Assembly (NCBI GenBank): GCA_007922305.1 | Contig: ML677333.1 | Coordinates: 14,709,676-14,773,675, forward strand | Source: Dermatemys mawii | Taxonomy: Eukaryota; Chordata; Testudines; Dermatemydidae | Direction: 5' to 3' | Length of the DNA stretch: 64,000 bases | In this document: piece by piece, positions 1 through 11,324 of the stretch | Position numbering within the stretch: the first letter of the stretch is position 1 | Layout: each line of letters begins with the position of its first letter | The notes under the pieces: model-generated | Database searches by the model: none | What the model was told of the DNA's origin: nothing | The model's input: the letters and a program-made list of their open reading frames with translations, nothing else | Program-made: the position numbers and the translations under genes

Positions 1-1770
1 ATTCGTGGGGGGTGGCGGTGGGGGAAGGAATATCAAGATGCATCCAGGGATGCTTCTCCTGTTCCAACCATGGTTGAGGATTGTGCTGATATATTGCTCC
101 TCTTGCCTCCTCCCTCAGTTTCACTTTGTCAGGTGCTGTTCAGATGGTGAGGAAAGAAGAAAGACACCTATGCTCTAGTCTATAGCACCACATTGGCCGA
201 GAAGCCCAAGTCCCAGAATACTGCCGCACGTCCCCTAATCCTTCTTCTGAACAGACAGGATGCTTTTTCTCAGCGGGTTAGTGTTTCATCCATGTTAAAA
301 CAGACCGATTTTTCACTGTCTGTTATATGAGAAGGGAAAATTAATAAAATTGGGCTACTCAAAAAAAGGTAATATATCTAGAACTGTGTGGGAACTGGAA
401 TTTTCGTTTTGCTGGGAATTCTGTGATTTTGAATTTTTTTATTCCAAATAAAAACAAAAGAAAAAAATTTGAAATTTTCTGTAAAATGAAATTTTTGAAA
501 AGCCTTCATTTGAGGTCAATTGAAACATTATATTTTGTTAATTTCAAAACAGTTTCTGATTTTGACTTTATTTTATATAACATATATTATAAAATAAATT
601 TCAAAATTGTCTGATCCATGAAAAAGAAATTACAAATAAGTGAGTGAAAATCTGGTCCTGTTAAAGTCCATGGCAAAACTATTTACTTCAGCTGGGCAAG
701 GATTTAACTGAAAATATTTGTTATTAATATCAATTCTTCATTCCTTTCTGTTTGCAAAAGGATTTTCCTCTTCTTCCTTTAACCCTAACGTATGTTCTTC
801 ATTGCATCGGTGAAACTGCATTCTCCAGGTTGCACAAGACTAACAGTATTAATGTAGTTCTGCCTGAAGAGGTGTGACATATGCCTTTTTAACATACAAA
901 GGAAAAGTTGAATGGAAAAATTTGCACCGATTTCTGTTCAGGTGGCCAGAAACAATGAAAGAAAAAATCATGTCATTTGAAAGGATTGGAGTATTTTTGT
1001 GGCAAGGTCTGTAGATCAAAAACTCAAAGATATTTTTTAAACCAATATAACTTGGGAAATGAATTATTAACAAGCATTGATATCATAGTGCAATACATAT
1101 GCCTAGCAGTGAGAAAGGAAGTTTTACTTTCTTTTCTAGTCCCTGTATAATTAGTTGCCTTGATCATCGACTAATGTATAGTAGAGTACTGCTGAGGGTT
1201 ACAGATTGTCCATAGTTTATGCTTCTAAAAAATTTGTAATAATGCAGTTTAAAAACTTTGGATGGTGCATTTACTTGTTCAGTGCTTTGGGAAATGCAAA
1301 CTTTGGAAGGCACTAAAACCAACCTAATAAGAGACAAAATATCAGCAAACTTGTATGAGAATAAATAAAATATACGTCACAGCTTCTTAAGATATTTATG
1401 TCACTGCTGATCTACAGTACCTTAAATATACTGTTGCACATGTCAATCCTGTCTTTCTTTTACTATGCTGGATGATTGGAACTTCACCTGGATTAGACTG
1501 ACTAATATATTATGTAGATGCACTCAGTTGACAGATAAAATTAGGTTATCTTGACAAAAAAGTTGTGAAATAATCCTAAATGTGTTTGCCCCGATGTGTT
1601 CTAAATTAATGTGCCTCTTAACTATTCATTATAAAAGATTTGTAGAATTGTTGAATAAGTAGTCACATGCCAGTTTTTTCTTGAAATTTATGTCTAAAAT
1701 AAATATTGACTTTACCTTCTGATAGCCCACATTTAGTGGTTATAGATGAGAAGATAATTTCTAATTGCGG
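1..1770. other. Intron or intergenic DNA, no gene seen
   Basis: AT-rich sequence with only short chance open frames. No exon of MBOAT2 and no clear repeat boundary was recognised. Confidence 0.5.
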
Positions 1771-2112
1771 ATAGAGATGCCAACTTCCTAATTGCACAAA
1801 ACCAAACACCCTTACCCCACCACTTCTTCGAGACTCCGCCCCACACAATCCATCCTCCCTCCCTCCATCACTCACCATTGCCCATCCTCACTCACTTGCT
1901 TATTTTCACCGGAATGAGAAGGGTCCATTTTTGTTCGGGTGCCAGGGGAGGTGTTGGGAGGGAGGGGAAGGAGTTGATCAGCAAGGGCCATGGGTGCATG
2001 GGGGTGGGGATGAGGGAGGGAAGGGAGCTTGGCTGTTGGTGGGTGATAAGCACCAGCTAATTTTTTACCATGGGTGCTCCAGCTCTGGAGCACCCATTGA
2101 GTTGGTGCCTAT
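1771..2112 (-). mobile_element. Non-autonomous DNA transposon, family with GTTGGTGCCTATGG end
   Basis: The right end reads gggtgctccagc...gttggtgcctatgg, the reverse complement of the left end of the 54231-54586 copy (ccataggtgccaac). The interior is GC-rich and lacks coding potential. The left end, gagatgccaactt, is its inverted partner. No clean target duplication was found. Confidence 0.6.
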
Positions 2113-2714
2113 GGTTAAAAAAGAAAGATTTTAACTACTAAGAAAGATAATGCTGCTTAGTACTTATACAGCACTTTTCATCTTCAGAGTGATCTATTAG
2201 ACCTCAACTAAGTGACATCATATCCTTCATTAATGAGCCAATTTTCTTTTAACCAGAAAGTTCAAGACCCATGTTTCCCTCAGTGCAGTTTTAACTAGCT
2301 CATTAGAATTTGGGCCACTTACGCATGTACGGTGATCGGATACAATGACGCAATTTTCTGATTGTTTAAATTCTTATGCTGGTGTATTTTAGAGCAGCTT
2401 TATGTTAACATTTTAAAAGCCATTAGCAGAAATGTTCTTCACACACTCCAACAACTAAATTAACTTTTTAAGTCTGTCCAGAAATTTACCATCCTCAGCA
2501 CAAAGTCCCCTTGTCCACCCTTTGTCATAACTGATTAAAATATTTTCCTCACCTATCAAAATTACTCCTTGCCTTGGGAGTTTAGAGTTTTTCAGAGATG
2601 AACTACATGAAGTTTAATTAAACTATGACAAAATTCAACTATGAACTGCAAAGAAAAAATGTCAGCTCAAGGACATTTTCCCTCCTGCCATGTGAATTTG
2701 AAAACAGGGTCTAA

Positions 2715-2970
2715 AAACCGCTGTGCAGAGGCGTGCAGGAGGTGTTGGAGGGATGGGGGCGAGCAGGGATGGGGCATGTTCCAGGGAAGGAGAGGAGAGA
2801 GGCAGGGAAGAGGTGGGGCGGGGCCTTGAGAGAAGGGTTGGAATGGGGGCTGGGCTGGGGTGAAGTAGGGGAGGGAAGATGTGGGTGGGGTAAAGGCTTT
2901 GGAGAAGGGGCAGGACCTGGGGTGGAGCAGGAGTTGAGCACCCCCAGGGAAAATTAGAAACTGGCGCCTG
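2715..2970 (+). mobile_element. 5'-truncated copy of the same non-autonomous DNA transposon
   Basis: G-rich strand ending in ggagttgagcacccccagg and ctggcgcctgtg, matching the 3' half of the 54231-54586 element. The left end is missing. Confidence 0.55.
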
Positions 2971-3042
2971 TGTTTTGAACTATTCCCTGTTAATGCACAG
3001 TTTAGAATTACTCACTAATTTAATGGGGAAAATAGGTACATG

Positions 3043-4538
3043 CAGTAATTCCTCACTTAATGTGATAGAATCATAGAATATCAGGTTTGGAAGGGACTTC
3101 AGGAGGTCATCTAGTCCAACCCCCTGCTCAAAGCAGGACCAATCCCCAACTAAATCATACCAGCCGGGGCTTTGTCTAGCTTGACCTTAAAAGCCTCTAA
3201 GGAAGGAGATTCCACCACCTCTCTAGGTAACCCATTCCAGTGCTTCACCACTCTCCTAGTGAAAAAGTTGTTCCTAATATCCAACCTAAACCTTCCCCAC
3301 TGCAACTTGAGACCATTACTCCTTGTTCTGTCATCTGCAACCACTGAGAACAGTCTAGATCCATCTTCTTTGGAACCCCCTTTCAGGTAGTTGAAAGCAG
3401 CTATCAAATCCCCCCTCATTCTTCTCTTCTGCAGACTAAACAAACCCAGTTCCCTCAGCCTCTCCTCGTAACTCATGTGCTCCAGTCCCCTAATCCCAGT
3501 TAATGTTTGTTGTTACATCGCTGATCTACTAGAGAACATTTTTGTTTAAAGTTGTGCAGTGCTCTCTTATAACGTTGTTTGGCAGCCGCCTTCTTTGTCC
3601 ACAGCTTGCAGGAAGAGCAGCCCATTGGAGCTAGCTGATGGGGGCTTGGAACCAGGGTAGGCTTGCAGCCCCACATCTGCTCCCTTAAGTTCCCTGTGTG
3701 GCAGCCGCCCAACAGGCTATCAATTGCTGGCAGTTCAGCTGTCCCTCCCACCACTGCTGTGTGCTGCTCCTGCCCCCTGCACTGGAGTTGCTCCCAGGAA
3801 TTGCTGTGCAGAGGATGTGAGGGAGAAGGCTGCTGATGTCAGAGTATTTCCCCTTTTCCCCCCATTGTTACTCCCGCCGCTCCTGTACCCCATCTCCACA
3901 GAGTGGAGTGGGGAAACACACGACAGGACTCAGGATGGAGGGAGCTTGCTGGCAGCAGCTGCTGTCTCAACTTGCTGATCTACTTTAAAAGGCATGTGTA
4001 TGTAGAGTGGGGTCAGCATACGTAAAGGGGCAATGCACGTCTCTCTGTCTTTCTCACACACACAAACACACAGTGTGTGTGTCTGTCTCACACTCACATG
4101 CACCCCCTGGCACTTTGGAAAGTGAAGGGAGTGGTGTGCTTCTGTGGGATAGCGTGGGTTCATAATCACTTTCAGTTTCTGCAGGAAATGTTTGCAGCCA
4201 CTGCTATGGGTCTGTTGTGTCTCCTCCCTCCATTTGCACTGCCTTGTAGAGTATGAGGCTACATTCACAACGTGTTAACCCTTGAGGGCTGAGCCAAATG
4301 CTATTTCATCACTTCGCAGCAAGGCATTCCCTGGGAAGTATCCCACCCTCTGACTCCACCACCTCAACCAAGCTTCACAATCATCATTGCTGTGTCTGGT
4401 ATTAAATTGTTTATTTAAAACGTCTACTGTAATTAATTACATTAATTCTTAGGGGGAAATTTGGATTCGCTTAACATCATTTCGTTTAAAGTAGCATTTT
4501 TCAGGAACTTAACTACAACATTAACTGAGGAGTTACTG
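3043..4538. mobile_element. Tigger/pogo-like non-autonomous DNA transposon, interrupted by CR1
   Basis: Inverted ends cagtaattcctcacttaa and ttaactgaggagttactg mark the element; TA follows on the right, but the left flank is TG, so the TA duplication is not intact. A CR1 copy sits at 3064-3494. Without it the body is about 1.06 kb and matches 16556-17375 (gtttaaagttgtgcaatgct, caaccaagcttcac). No transposase frame is visible. Tigger assignment rests on remembered end sequences. Confidence 0.65.
3064..3494 (-). mobile_element. CR1 LINE, 3' end with ORF2 C-terminal fragment
   Basis: The minus strand encodes 108 residues (3150-3476) of the C-terminal end of a CR1 ORF2 protein: [20 protein letters not shown], then [20 protein letters not shown], then [12 protein letters not shown]. 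The element ends with the CR1 hallmark repeat, attctatgattct on the minus strand (near 3064-3080). It is 5'-truncated, as is usual for CR1, and immobile. Confidence 0.93.
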
Positions 4539-4540
4539 TA

Positions 4541-5033
4541 CTGAGTTTTCAGGTAACATAAGCAGTATTGAGGGAAGATCAGTACTATATGTATGAAAGT
4601 AAGATTTGTTTTAGATCATTGTTTACAAAATTTAGACATTATTTTGCTATACTCCTACAGTATAATTACCAGTATGTGTCATTTAAAATTTTAAAATGCA
4701 TACAGATATTTGCACAAGAAATGTTATCACAAAGATTGATGGTTAGCATGTGTCCAATTGGTTATCTGAAAATATGTTTCTTGCCTGAGCAGATTGTTCT
4801 GATACATCAAAACTAAGAATGCTGTGCTCTGTTAGCATGAAACTGGGAAATGGTGGAAAGTGTTGTTATCTGTTTTAAAATAGGAGTTTCATACGAGAGA
4901 GCTGTATGCAGTATAGTTGTAGCCATGTCTGCCTCAGGATATTGGTACGACAAGGTGAATGAAATGAGGTAATATTTTTTTATTGGACCAGGCAGTAAAT
5001 GTACCAGTTATACTTACAGACATATTCACATCC
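4541..5033. other. Intronic or intergenic DNA, no gene seen
   Basis: AT-rich stretch between two transposons. The open frames are short, without recognisable homology. Confidence 0.5.
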
Positions 5034-5041
5034 TCCTAGAT

Positions 5042-5779
5042 CTGTGGTTCCCAAACTGGGGTTCATAAAATGTTACAGGGGGTTCTTGGTGGAAAAAAAT
5101 CCCTAATGGCAGATAGAGCTGTCCCTAGGAACACTGGGCAGCATGGGGCCAGCAGCCCGAAGCCCTTGGACTTCCAAGAGTTAAGCATATCACACAAGCA
5201 TATGTGTCAGAATGAGAAGATTATCTGTCACAGTGAGAAGTTTTGAACTTCAAGACTCTTTATGAGAAATGGAAAGGGAGGTGGATATTTTTTGCCGTTT
5301 TTAAAATTAAATAGGCAGCTAGTATTATTTTTAAAATTATTATGAAGAACAAGTTTAAGCTTCATTGTGATGTGGTGTTTGTCTGAACTGCTCAAGACCT
5401 GAATGCTTGTGTAGGAGGAACTCTTTGAGCTGGCTTCTTAAATACCTTCATGCTGCTTCACATCTGATAATTCTTGATGAAACTTAGGAGCCTTGTCTTA
5501 TAACAGGCTCATTCAAAGTGATACAAGCTATGAAAGTGAGATCTTGGAAGAGTGTTGCCATTTGCATGAAGTAATAAAAATATTGTAATGATAAATAATA
5601 ACAGTGTGTAATAAGCATGTCATAAAACAAATTTTATATGTCCAAGGTCACTGCTTTTATAATTTATACTCAAGTAAAGGAGAAAATCCGGGGAAATATT
5701 CATTTTTAAGAGAGGGGTTCATGAGATTTGACATTTTAATGAAAGAGGTTCACAAGCTGTTAAAGTTCGGGAACCACTG
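5042..5779. mobile_element. hAT non-autonomous transposon, perfect 8-bp target duplication
   Basis: Ends ctgtggttcccaaactgg and gttcgggaaccactg are imperfect inverted repeats of the Charlie type. Both sides carry TCCTAGAT (5034-5041 and 5780-5787). The 738-bp body has no transposase frame. Confidence 0.88.
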
Positions 5780-5787
5780 TCCTAGAT

Positions 5788-6605
5788 GGTGTTAGTCTGT
5801 TGGGCTGCTTCTGGATTGATCATCAATACAGGAGTGGCTCCTGCTGGGGTTTCCCATAGGAAGCTCAATTTTCCTGCTCTGGGCACCTCTTTTATACTGT
5901 GAGTCTGTCTATACTTACATTTGTGCATGTACATGGAAGTATCAACCCTCTCTCTCTTATTGGTCTGTGTCCCTTAGAAACAAAAGTGACACTGAATTCT
6001 CTAGGCTGTGTAGGTTCTTGTTGATGTACCACCTTTATCTTGCGGTTAAGGCACATGTTAGAGACAATATTTGATGTTGCAGCATTTTATAATTAACTTT
6101 CCCAGCTTTCTCCATTCACGATATTCAGTTGGTACTTCTTTTCCCATAGTTTTTTGGGTTATTTCTTGGTCATTAACTTATGCCATCATTTCTTGTCTCC
6201 AAGGTCTAAAATAGCTAAGCAAAAGTCTTGCAGACCTTGGCCTATAGTTTCTTGTGTTTCAGCTTGTCTTACTGATGTCTACTGCATAATTCCTCTAAAT
6301 ATTGATCAGTCTTATTCTTTTATAATCCTATAAATCAACTCTAATGAACATACAATGAATATATATGGCAAAACGTATTGATTAATCATAACATCACACA
6401 ATAAATGGATAAACTAAGATCACTGGTTATAATATGCTTCTTCTTAACTACTTGACATATGCTTAAATTTTGGTATATGCAGCCAACCTTAAATACTAGA
6501 TAGTGCTTAATTTTATAAAAATCTCTATGTGATTTAAATACTTCTGTCATGTTGCTACCTCTTTGTTTTAAGTCAATTAATTGGCCTCTTCATACTATTT
6601 ATTAT
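5788..6605. other. Intronic or intergenic DNA, no gene seen
   Basis: AT-rich with no recognised repeat or exon. Confidence 0.5.
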
Positions 6606-6613
6606 CCTTAATT

Positions 6614-7438
6614 TAGGGGAGGGCAAACTATGGCCCGTGGGTCACGTCCAGCCCATCAAACATTTTAATCCGGCCCTCGAGCTTCCAAGGGGACTGGGGT
6701 TTGGGGCTTGTCCCACACCAGCCAGGGTCGGGGGCTTGCCCTGCTCTGTATATGCCATGGCTTTGTGTGCCTCCCAAAAGCAACGGGATGTCCCCCGCTC
6801 CAGCTTCTAAATGTAGGGGCAGCCAGGGGGCTTTGCATGCCGCCCCTGCCCCAAGCGCTGCCCCCACAGCTCCCATTGGCTGGGAAGCATGGTCAATGGG
6901 AGCTAGAGGGACAGCGCCTGTGGATGGGCCAGTGTGCAGAGCCACTTGGCCAGCACCACTCCGCCACGGAGGAGCTGGAGAGGGGACATGCCACTGCTTC
7001 CAGGAGCTCCAGGGATGGGGCAATGCACAGAGCCACCTGGCTGTGCCTCTGTGTAGGAGCTGGAGGGGGGATATGCCATTGCTTCCAGGAGCTGCTTCAG
7101 GTAAGCGCCACCCAGAGTGTCCACCCTGACCTCCTTCCACACCCCAACCTCTTGCCCCAGCCCTGATCTCCTCCTGCCCTCCAAACCTCTCGGTCTCAGC
7201 CCGAAGCACCCTCTTGTACACCAAATCCCTCATCCCCAGCCTTTCCCAGAGCTCTCATCTTCCCTCCTCCCCCCCGCACCCATGCCCCAGCCTGGAGCCC
7301 TCCTTGCAACCTCAATTCCTCATTTCTGGCCTCACCCCCTCCTATACCTCAAACCCCAATTTTGTGAGCATTCATAGCCTGCCATACAATTTCCATACCC
7401 AAATGTGGCTCTTGGGCCAAAAGGTTTGCCCACCCCTG
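6614..7438. mobile_element. hAT non-autonomous transposon, GC-rich body
   Basis: Left end taggggagggcaaact and right end gtttgcccacccctg form inverted repeats. Flanks CCTTAATT (6606-6613) and CCTTAGAT (7439-7446) agree in six of eight bases. The 825-bp body gives long but meaningless open frames on both strands because it is GC-rich. Part of the body resembles 63770-64000. Confidence 0.8.
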
Positions 7439-7609
7439 CCTTAGATGCTCTATGTTATGTTGTCTCCACTTTTACTAATAGAAACAACCCATAAAATACA
7501 TAATATCTATATCAGCTTAGGTACGTAACACTTCACAGTTCAAAGAAAAAAATGTTGAATTATTTAATTTATCCTGTTTGTGATCATAACATAATTTACT
7601 TACATACAC

Positions 7610-8228
7610 TGTGACAAAGTTCCGAGTCTGTATTGGTGGGTCCCGCGCTTCCTGGCAGATTTAGGTGCCTCAGAAACTCATCAAGGCCCAGAGTGACCTC
7701 CCTTTCTCAGTAACTAATTAAGGGAGGCAGAAAAGGGGGGAGCCTGGGCCCTCCCTCTACTCCAGACTCCAGCCCAGGGACCCTCATAGTATCAGCTAAG
7801 ATGGCTGACCTTTTATCCACAAAAACACAATACAATTCCCTGGGCTACTTCCCCACAGCAGTTTCCACTTCTTCAAACTCCACTTCACCCTTACCTCAGG
7901 GCCTCCTTCCTTCTGGATGATATGTTGTCCACCACTCAGTCTCACCAACAGCATAACTTCCTTCCACAGCTCCTGACACCCACAGCCCACCTGACTAACT
8001 GGGAGGTTTTTTATCTGGTTTCAGCCAGTCCCGGATTGGCTTCAGGTGTCCCAATTGGGCTAGCTGTTTCTACTCCTTTTTAGAAGGTTCTTAATTGGCC
8101 CCAGGTGTCTTGATTGGCCTGGAGTAGCCTTTGTTTGGCTCTCCAGGGAACAGGGACCTGCACATCCTGAGACTAATATACCTGCCTTCCAGCACTCTCC
8201 TATATCCTTCTGGTCTGACTCCGTCACA
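7610..8228. mobile_element. Probable solo LTR
   Basis: Starts tgtgacaaagttcc and ends ctccgtcaca, the TG...CA form of a long terminal repeat. Flanks atacac (7604-7609) and atacat (8229-8234) fit a 6-bp target duplication with one change. The 619 bp contain no protein frame, and no internal retroelement region adjoins, so it would be a solo LTR. Confidence 0.6.
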
Positions 8229-8234
8229 ATACAT

Positions 8235-8749
8235 ATAATTCAACATTTTTTGCTGAATTGTAAAGTATTAGGATACCTAAAATGATAGATAAGATTAACT
8301 ACAGGGATTCTATTAACTTGAAATCCCATCACTTTAAAATGTTGGTTAAGTGTTTCATGCCTTCCCCTGACTTTTATTGCCTTTTTTTTTTTAAATGATT
8401 TCTCTTTAATTTTCCCCCGATCTAGTCCTGCAGCACAATATTTTTGTCTTTTCTTGAAGGCTGTAATTTTTAGATGTTGTAACAATAGTGGGTAATGTTT
8501 TCAGACAAGAGTGAACTTCAGGTTTACAGACTCCATTATGTAATTTTTTTACCCATTTTTTCCTTGTTATCTAGCATGTGTAATCTGTGTACATTCTATC
8601 CAAGGATTTACTATAATGTCCATCGCTCTAATATCTAATTGCTACCTTATTTCTTCTATTCTTTCCCTTCTGTTTTGAATTTTCTGGCTGTGCTATGTAT
8701 TATTTTGATTTCAGTTAGACCGCTATGTCTATCTAGTACCTGAGTCATG
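8235..8749. other. Intronic or intergenic DNA, no gene seen
   Basis: AT-rich, no recognised element. Confidence 0.5.
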
Positions 8750-8757
8750 GCCAACAG

Positions 8758-9297
8758 CAGGGGTGGGCAACCTTTTTGGCCCGAGGGCCACATCAGGGTT
8801 GCAAAATTATATGGAGGGCCGGGTAGAGAAGGTTGTGCCTTGCCAATCAGCCTGGCCTGGCCCCGTATCTGATCTCCTTCCACTTCCTGCCCCCTGACTG
8901 TCCCCTTAGAATCCCTGACCCATCTAACCCCCCCTGGTCCTTGTCCCCTGACCACCCTGTCCTGAGATGACCCACCCTAACTGCCCACCCCCCGGATCCA
9001 ACCCTCCACCCCCTTTCCTGTCCCCTGACTGCCCCCCCCCAGACTCTCTGCCCCTTATCCAGTCCCCCGACCCCCTTACCATGCTGCTCAAAGCAGTGTG
9101 TCTGGCAGCTGCACGGAGCCAGACATGCTGCCCCGTAGGAACCCACAGCTCCACCCTCCAGAGCGCTGCCCGCGCAGCACAGTCAGCTGAAGGTCCAGGG
9201 GAGAGGGGAAGGATGGAGAGGGCTGGGGGTAGCCTCCCCGTATGGGAACACAGGAGTCAGGCAGGATGGTGCTGTGGGCCGGATGTGACCACCCCTT
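8758..9297. mobile_element. hAT non-autonomous transposon (GGGTGGGCAA family)
   Basis: Left end caggggtgggcaaccttt; the right end accacccctt is decayed. Flanks GCCAACAG (8750-8757) and GCCTACAG (9298-9305) differ at one base. The C-rich body matches 22323-23088, 37194-37790 and 48328-49026. Confidence 0.82.
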
Positions 9298-9304
9298 GCC
9301 TACA

Positions 9305-9425
9305 GCTCTGATCTTGCAAACATTTATGTGCATGCTTAACTTTAGTCCTGTGATTAGCTCCATTGTAACAATGAGAGTACTCATGACAGTGAAATATATG
9401 CTTAAGTGTTTGAAGGATCAAGGCT
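9305..9425. repeat. Short palindromic interspersed repeat
   Basis: Begins tctgatcttgcaaacatt and ends gaaggatcaaggc. The same layout is seen at 26708-26828 (tgatcctgcaagcacttat ... gaccttgcaggac). The ends are rough inverted repeats, which suggests a small DNA transposon. Confidence 0.45.
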
Positions 9426-9681
9426 TAAGATTGTAAACTGTTTATGGTACTTCCGAGGGCATTCTGCACCAAAAAATAAAATATTGTGCTCAGAAATGTT
9501 AAAATTCTGCAATTTTTATTTGTCAAATAAATGCAGAGACTCCAGCATGGCATGGGGGAGTACAGGCTGTGCTGCACATAGGTGGGAGGTCACTGAGCAG
9601 CTCCCCTCTCCCCGACCCTACTATAAAAGTTGTTCCAATGTCACTGTACACAGTGTGTGAGCATTTATGTAACATGTAAAA

Positions 9682-9863
9682 GCGACAAAGAGTCCTGTGG
9701 CACTTTAAAAATGAACAAAAGTATTGAAGCATAAGCTTTTGTGGGCTAATACCCACCTCTTAACCCATGAAAGCTTAGGCTTCAATGCTTTTGTTAGTCT
9801 GTAAGATGCCGCAGGACTCTTTGTTGCTTCCGCAGAGCCACACAAACATGGCTACCTCTCTGA
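9682..9863 (-). mobile_element. tRNA-like short repeat with inverted tail (foldback)
   Basis: The minus strand reads from tcagagaggtagccatgttt at 9863, through the acaaagagtcctgcggca box, to about 9766. From there to 9682 the tail is present again in the opposite direction (gcgacaaagagtcctgtggc ... ctaatacccacct). The two arms can pair. A 6-bp GTAAAA on both sides is only weak evidence for a target duplication. Confidence 0.75.
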
Positions 9864-9870
9864 TAAGTAA

Positions 9871-10355
9871 AATGTGTTTGTTGTACATCTATGGTTTCTT
9901 ATATCAATTCTAATTTGAGACATCAATGCACTGTTTTTCAATAAATGCACTAATGTGCTTGTTTGAAGCAGAAGTTAATTACCTGTTCTAATCCCTGTGA
10001 GAACAGCTGCAGTGGATGTACAGTGCTCAGGTTTTGAGTGTAGTAGAATCAAGGAATCTCACTGAGAAAGAGTTTAATATGTGAATTAACAGAATGTTTG
10101 TGTATCAATTTTTTGTTGTTAAACTTTAAGGGGAATGAAAAGGAAAAAGATAGTGCTGTTGACCAGATTCTTTTCATTGTTATAGCACTTGCAGATTTTA
10201 TAACAGCAGTTTGAATTAGTTGCATGTCTGTATATGAATGTACATGCACTCTTAATAAATTGCCACAATAGATGCTTTCTGTGATATGTTTTGCACACCT
10301 GTGGAAAATGAACCAATGTTTGTCATAGGATAGCAATTTTTTAATGGTATTGTGG
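9871..10355. other. Intronic or intergenic DNA, no gene seen
   Basis: AT-rich, no recognised element. Confidence 0.5.
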
Positions 10356-10357
10356 TA

Positions 10358-10996
10358 CAGAGGATCCCCACTATAACTCACCCCATGATAATGCGAATTC
10401 GGATATAACGCAATAATAAGTTGGCTCCCCTATTTGGGTCTGGGGACACTGGCTCCCAGGGACCAAAAACTGGTTTGCAGAAAATGCGGGATCGCGTTAA
10501 AGCAGGGTTACCTTTTCAAGCCAGTCAGAGGCAAGAACCCCGAGAGTGTGCCAAAGCTACAGGGTCGGCCCGGATGAGCAGGACCTGAGCTCCAGGGACT
10601 CTCAGGAGAGTCACTGCTGTGACTCATTGGGACTGCAGGGTCGGCTCGGGATCATAAGAGAAACCCTGGCACTCAGCTCTTGCTCATTCCGGGATGACCC
10701 TGCAGCCCCGGCGCCCCCTTGGGGTTCTCACCTCTGTCCCCAGTTCTCGGCCTCTGAGCACCTGGGCTGACCCGACAGCCTCTGAGCGCTGGGCACTCTC
10801 GGGAGAGTCCCTGGTGCTCATCTCCTGCTCATCCCGGGCCGAACCTGCAGCCTCTGCACGCCCTCGCAGTTCTCGCCTCTGTCCCTGGTGCTCAGTCTCA
10901 GACCAGCTTGAAATGGTAACCCCGCTATAATGCGACCCCGCATTTTCCGTGATCCAATTTTTTGGACCCCAATTGTGTTATAGTGGGGTTCCACTG
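10358..10996. mobile_element. TcMar/pogo-like non-autonomous transposon with TA target site
   Basis: Inverted ends cagaggatccccactataac and gttatagtggggttccactg are flanked by TA (10356-10357 and 10997-10998). The 639-bp body is GC-rich and internally repetitive: two related units around 10660-10790 and 10795-10905 share ctcatt/ctcatcccggg, ctgcagcc and ttctc(a/g)cctctgtccc. No transposase is encoded. Confidence 0.78.
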
Positions 10997-11228
10997 TACT
11001 GTGTATAGAATTTGGGTGCATTAAAACTTGAAATTGTGTAATACTTGCCAAAAATGTATGAAAAAATTAATCTGCTTAACTAACTGCTCTGCCATAATAG
11101 ATAAAATGTGAATGTTTTTAGTACAAACACAAACTGCAAGTGACTTGGAACATTGGAGTAATATGTTTTCATTGACTGATAGCCTTTTTGGAGTAACTAA
11201 ATAAAATATAATTGTTTTTCCTTTTCAG

Positions 11229-11324
11229 ATATTGCTTTGTTTTTGCTTTGGGATACCTCACTATGTGCCAAATTACTAGAGTCTATATCTTTGATTATGG
11301 ACAATATTCTGCTGATTTTTCTGG
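11229..11324 (+). CDS. MBOAT2: MBOAT2 internal exon 1 of 8 in window
   Basis: 96 bp between acceptor ttttcag and donor gtaaga. One base completes the previous codon, 31 codons follow, and two bases (GG) are left for the next exon. It encodes [14 protein letters not shown], a hydrophobic membrane segment, then [15 protein letters not shown]. The preceding exon was not found in 1-11228. Confidence 0.92.

Noticed and set aside
6628..7233. 201-residue minus-strand open frame
   Set aside because: It lies wholly inside the hAT element 6614-7438 and several frames on both strands are open together, as expected from GC bias.
1..11228. Search for the preceding MBOAT2 exons
   Set aside because: No segment with the expected N-terminal membrane regions was found; the earlier exons probably lie upstream.
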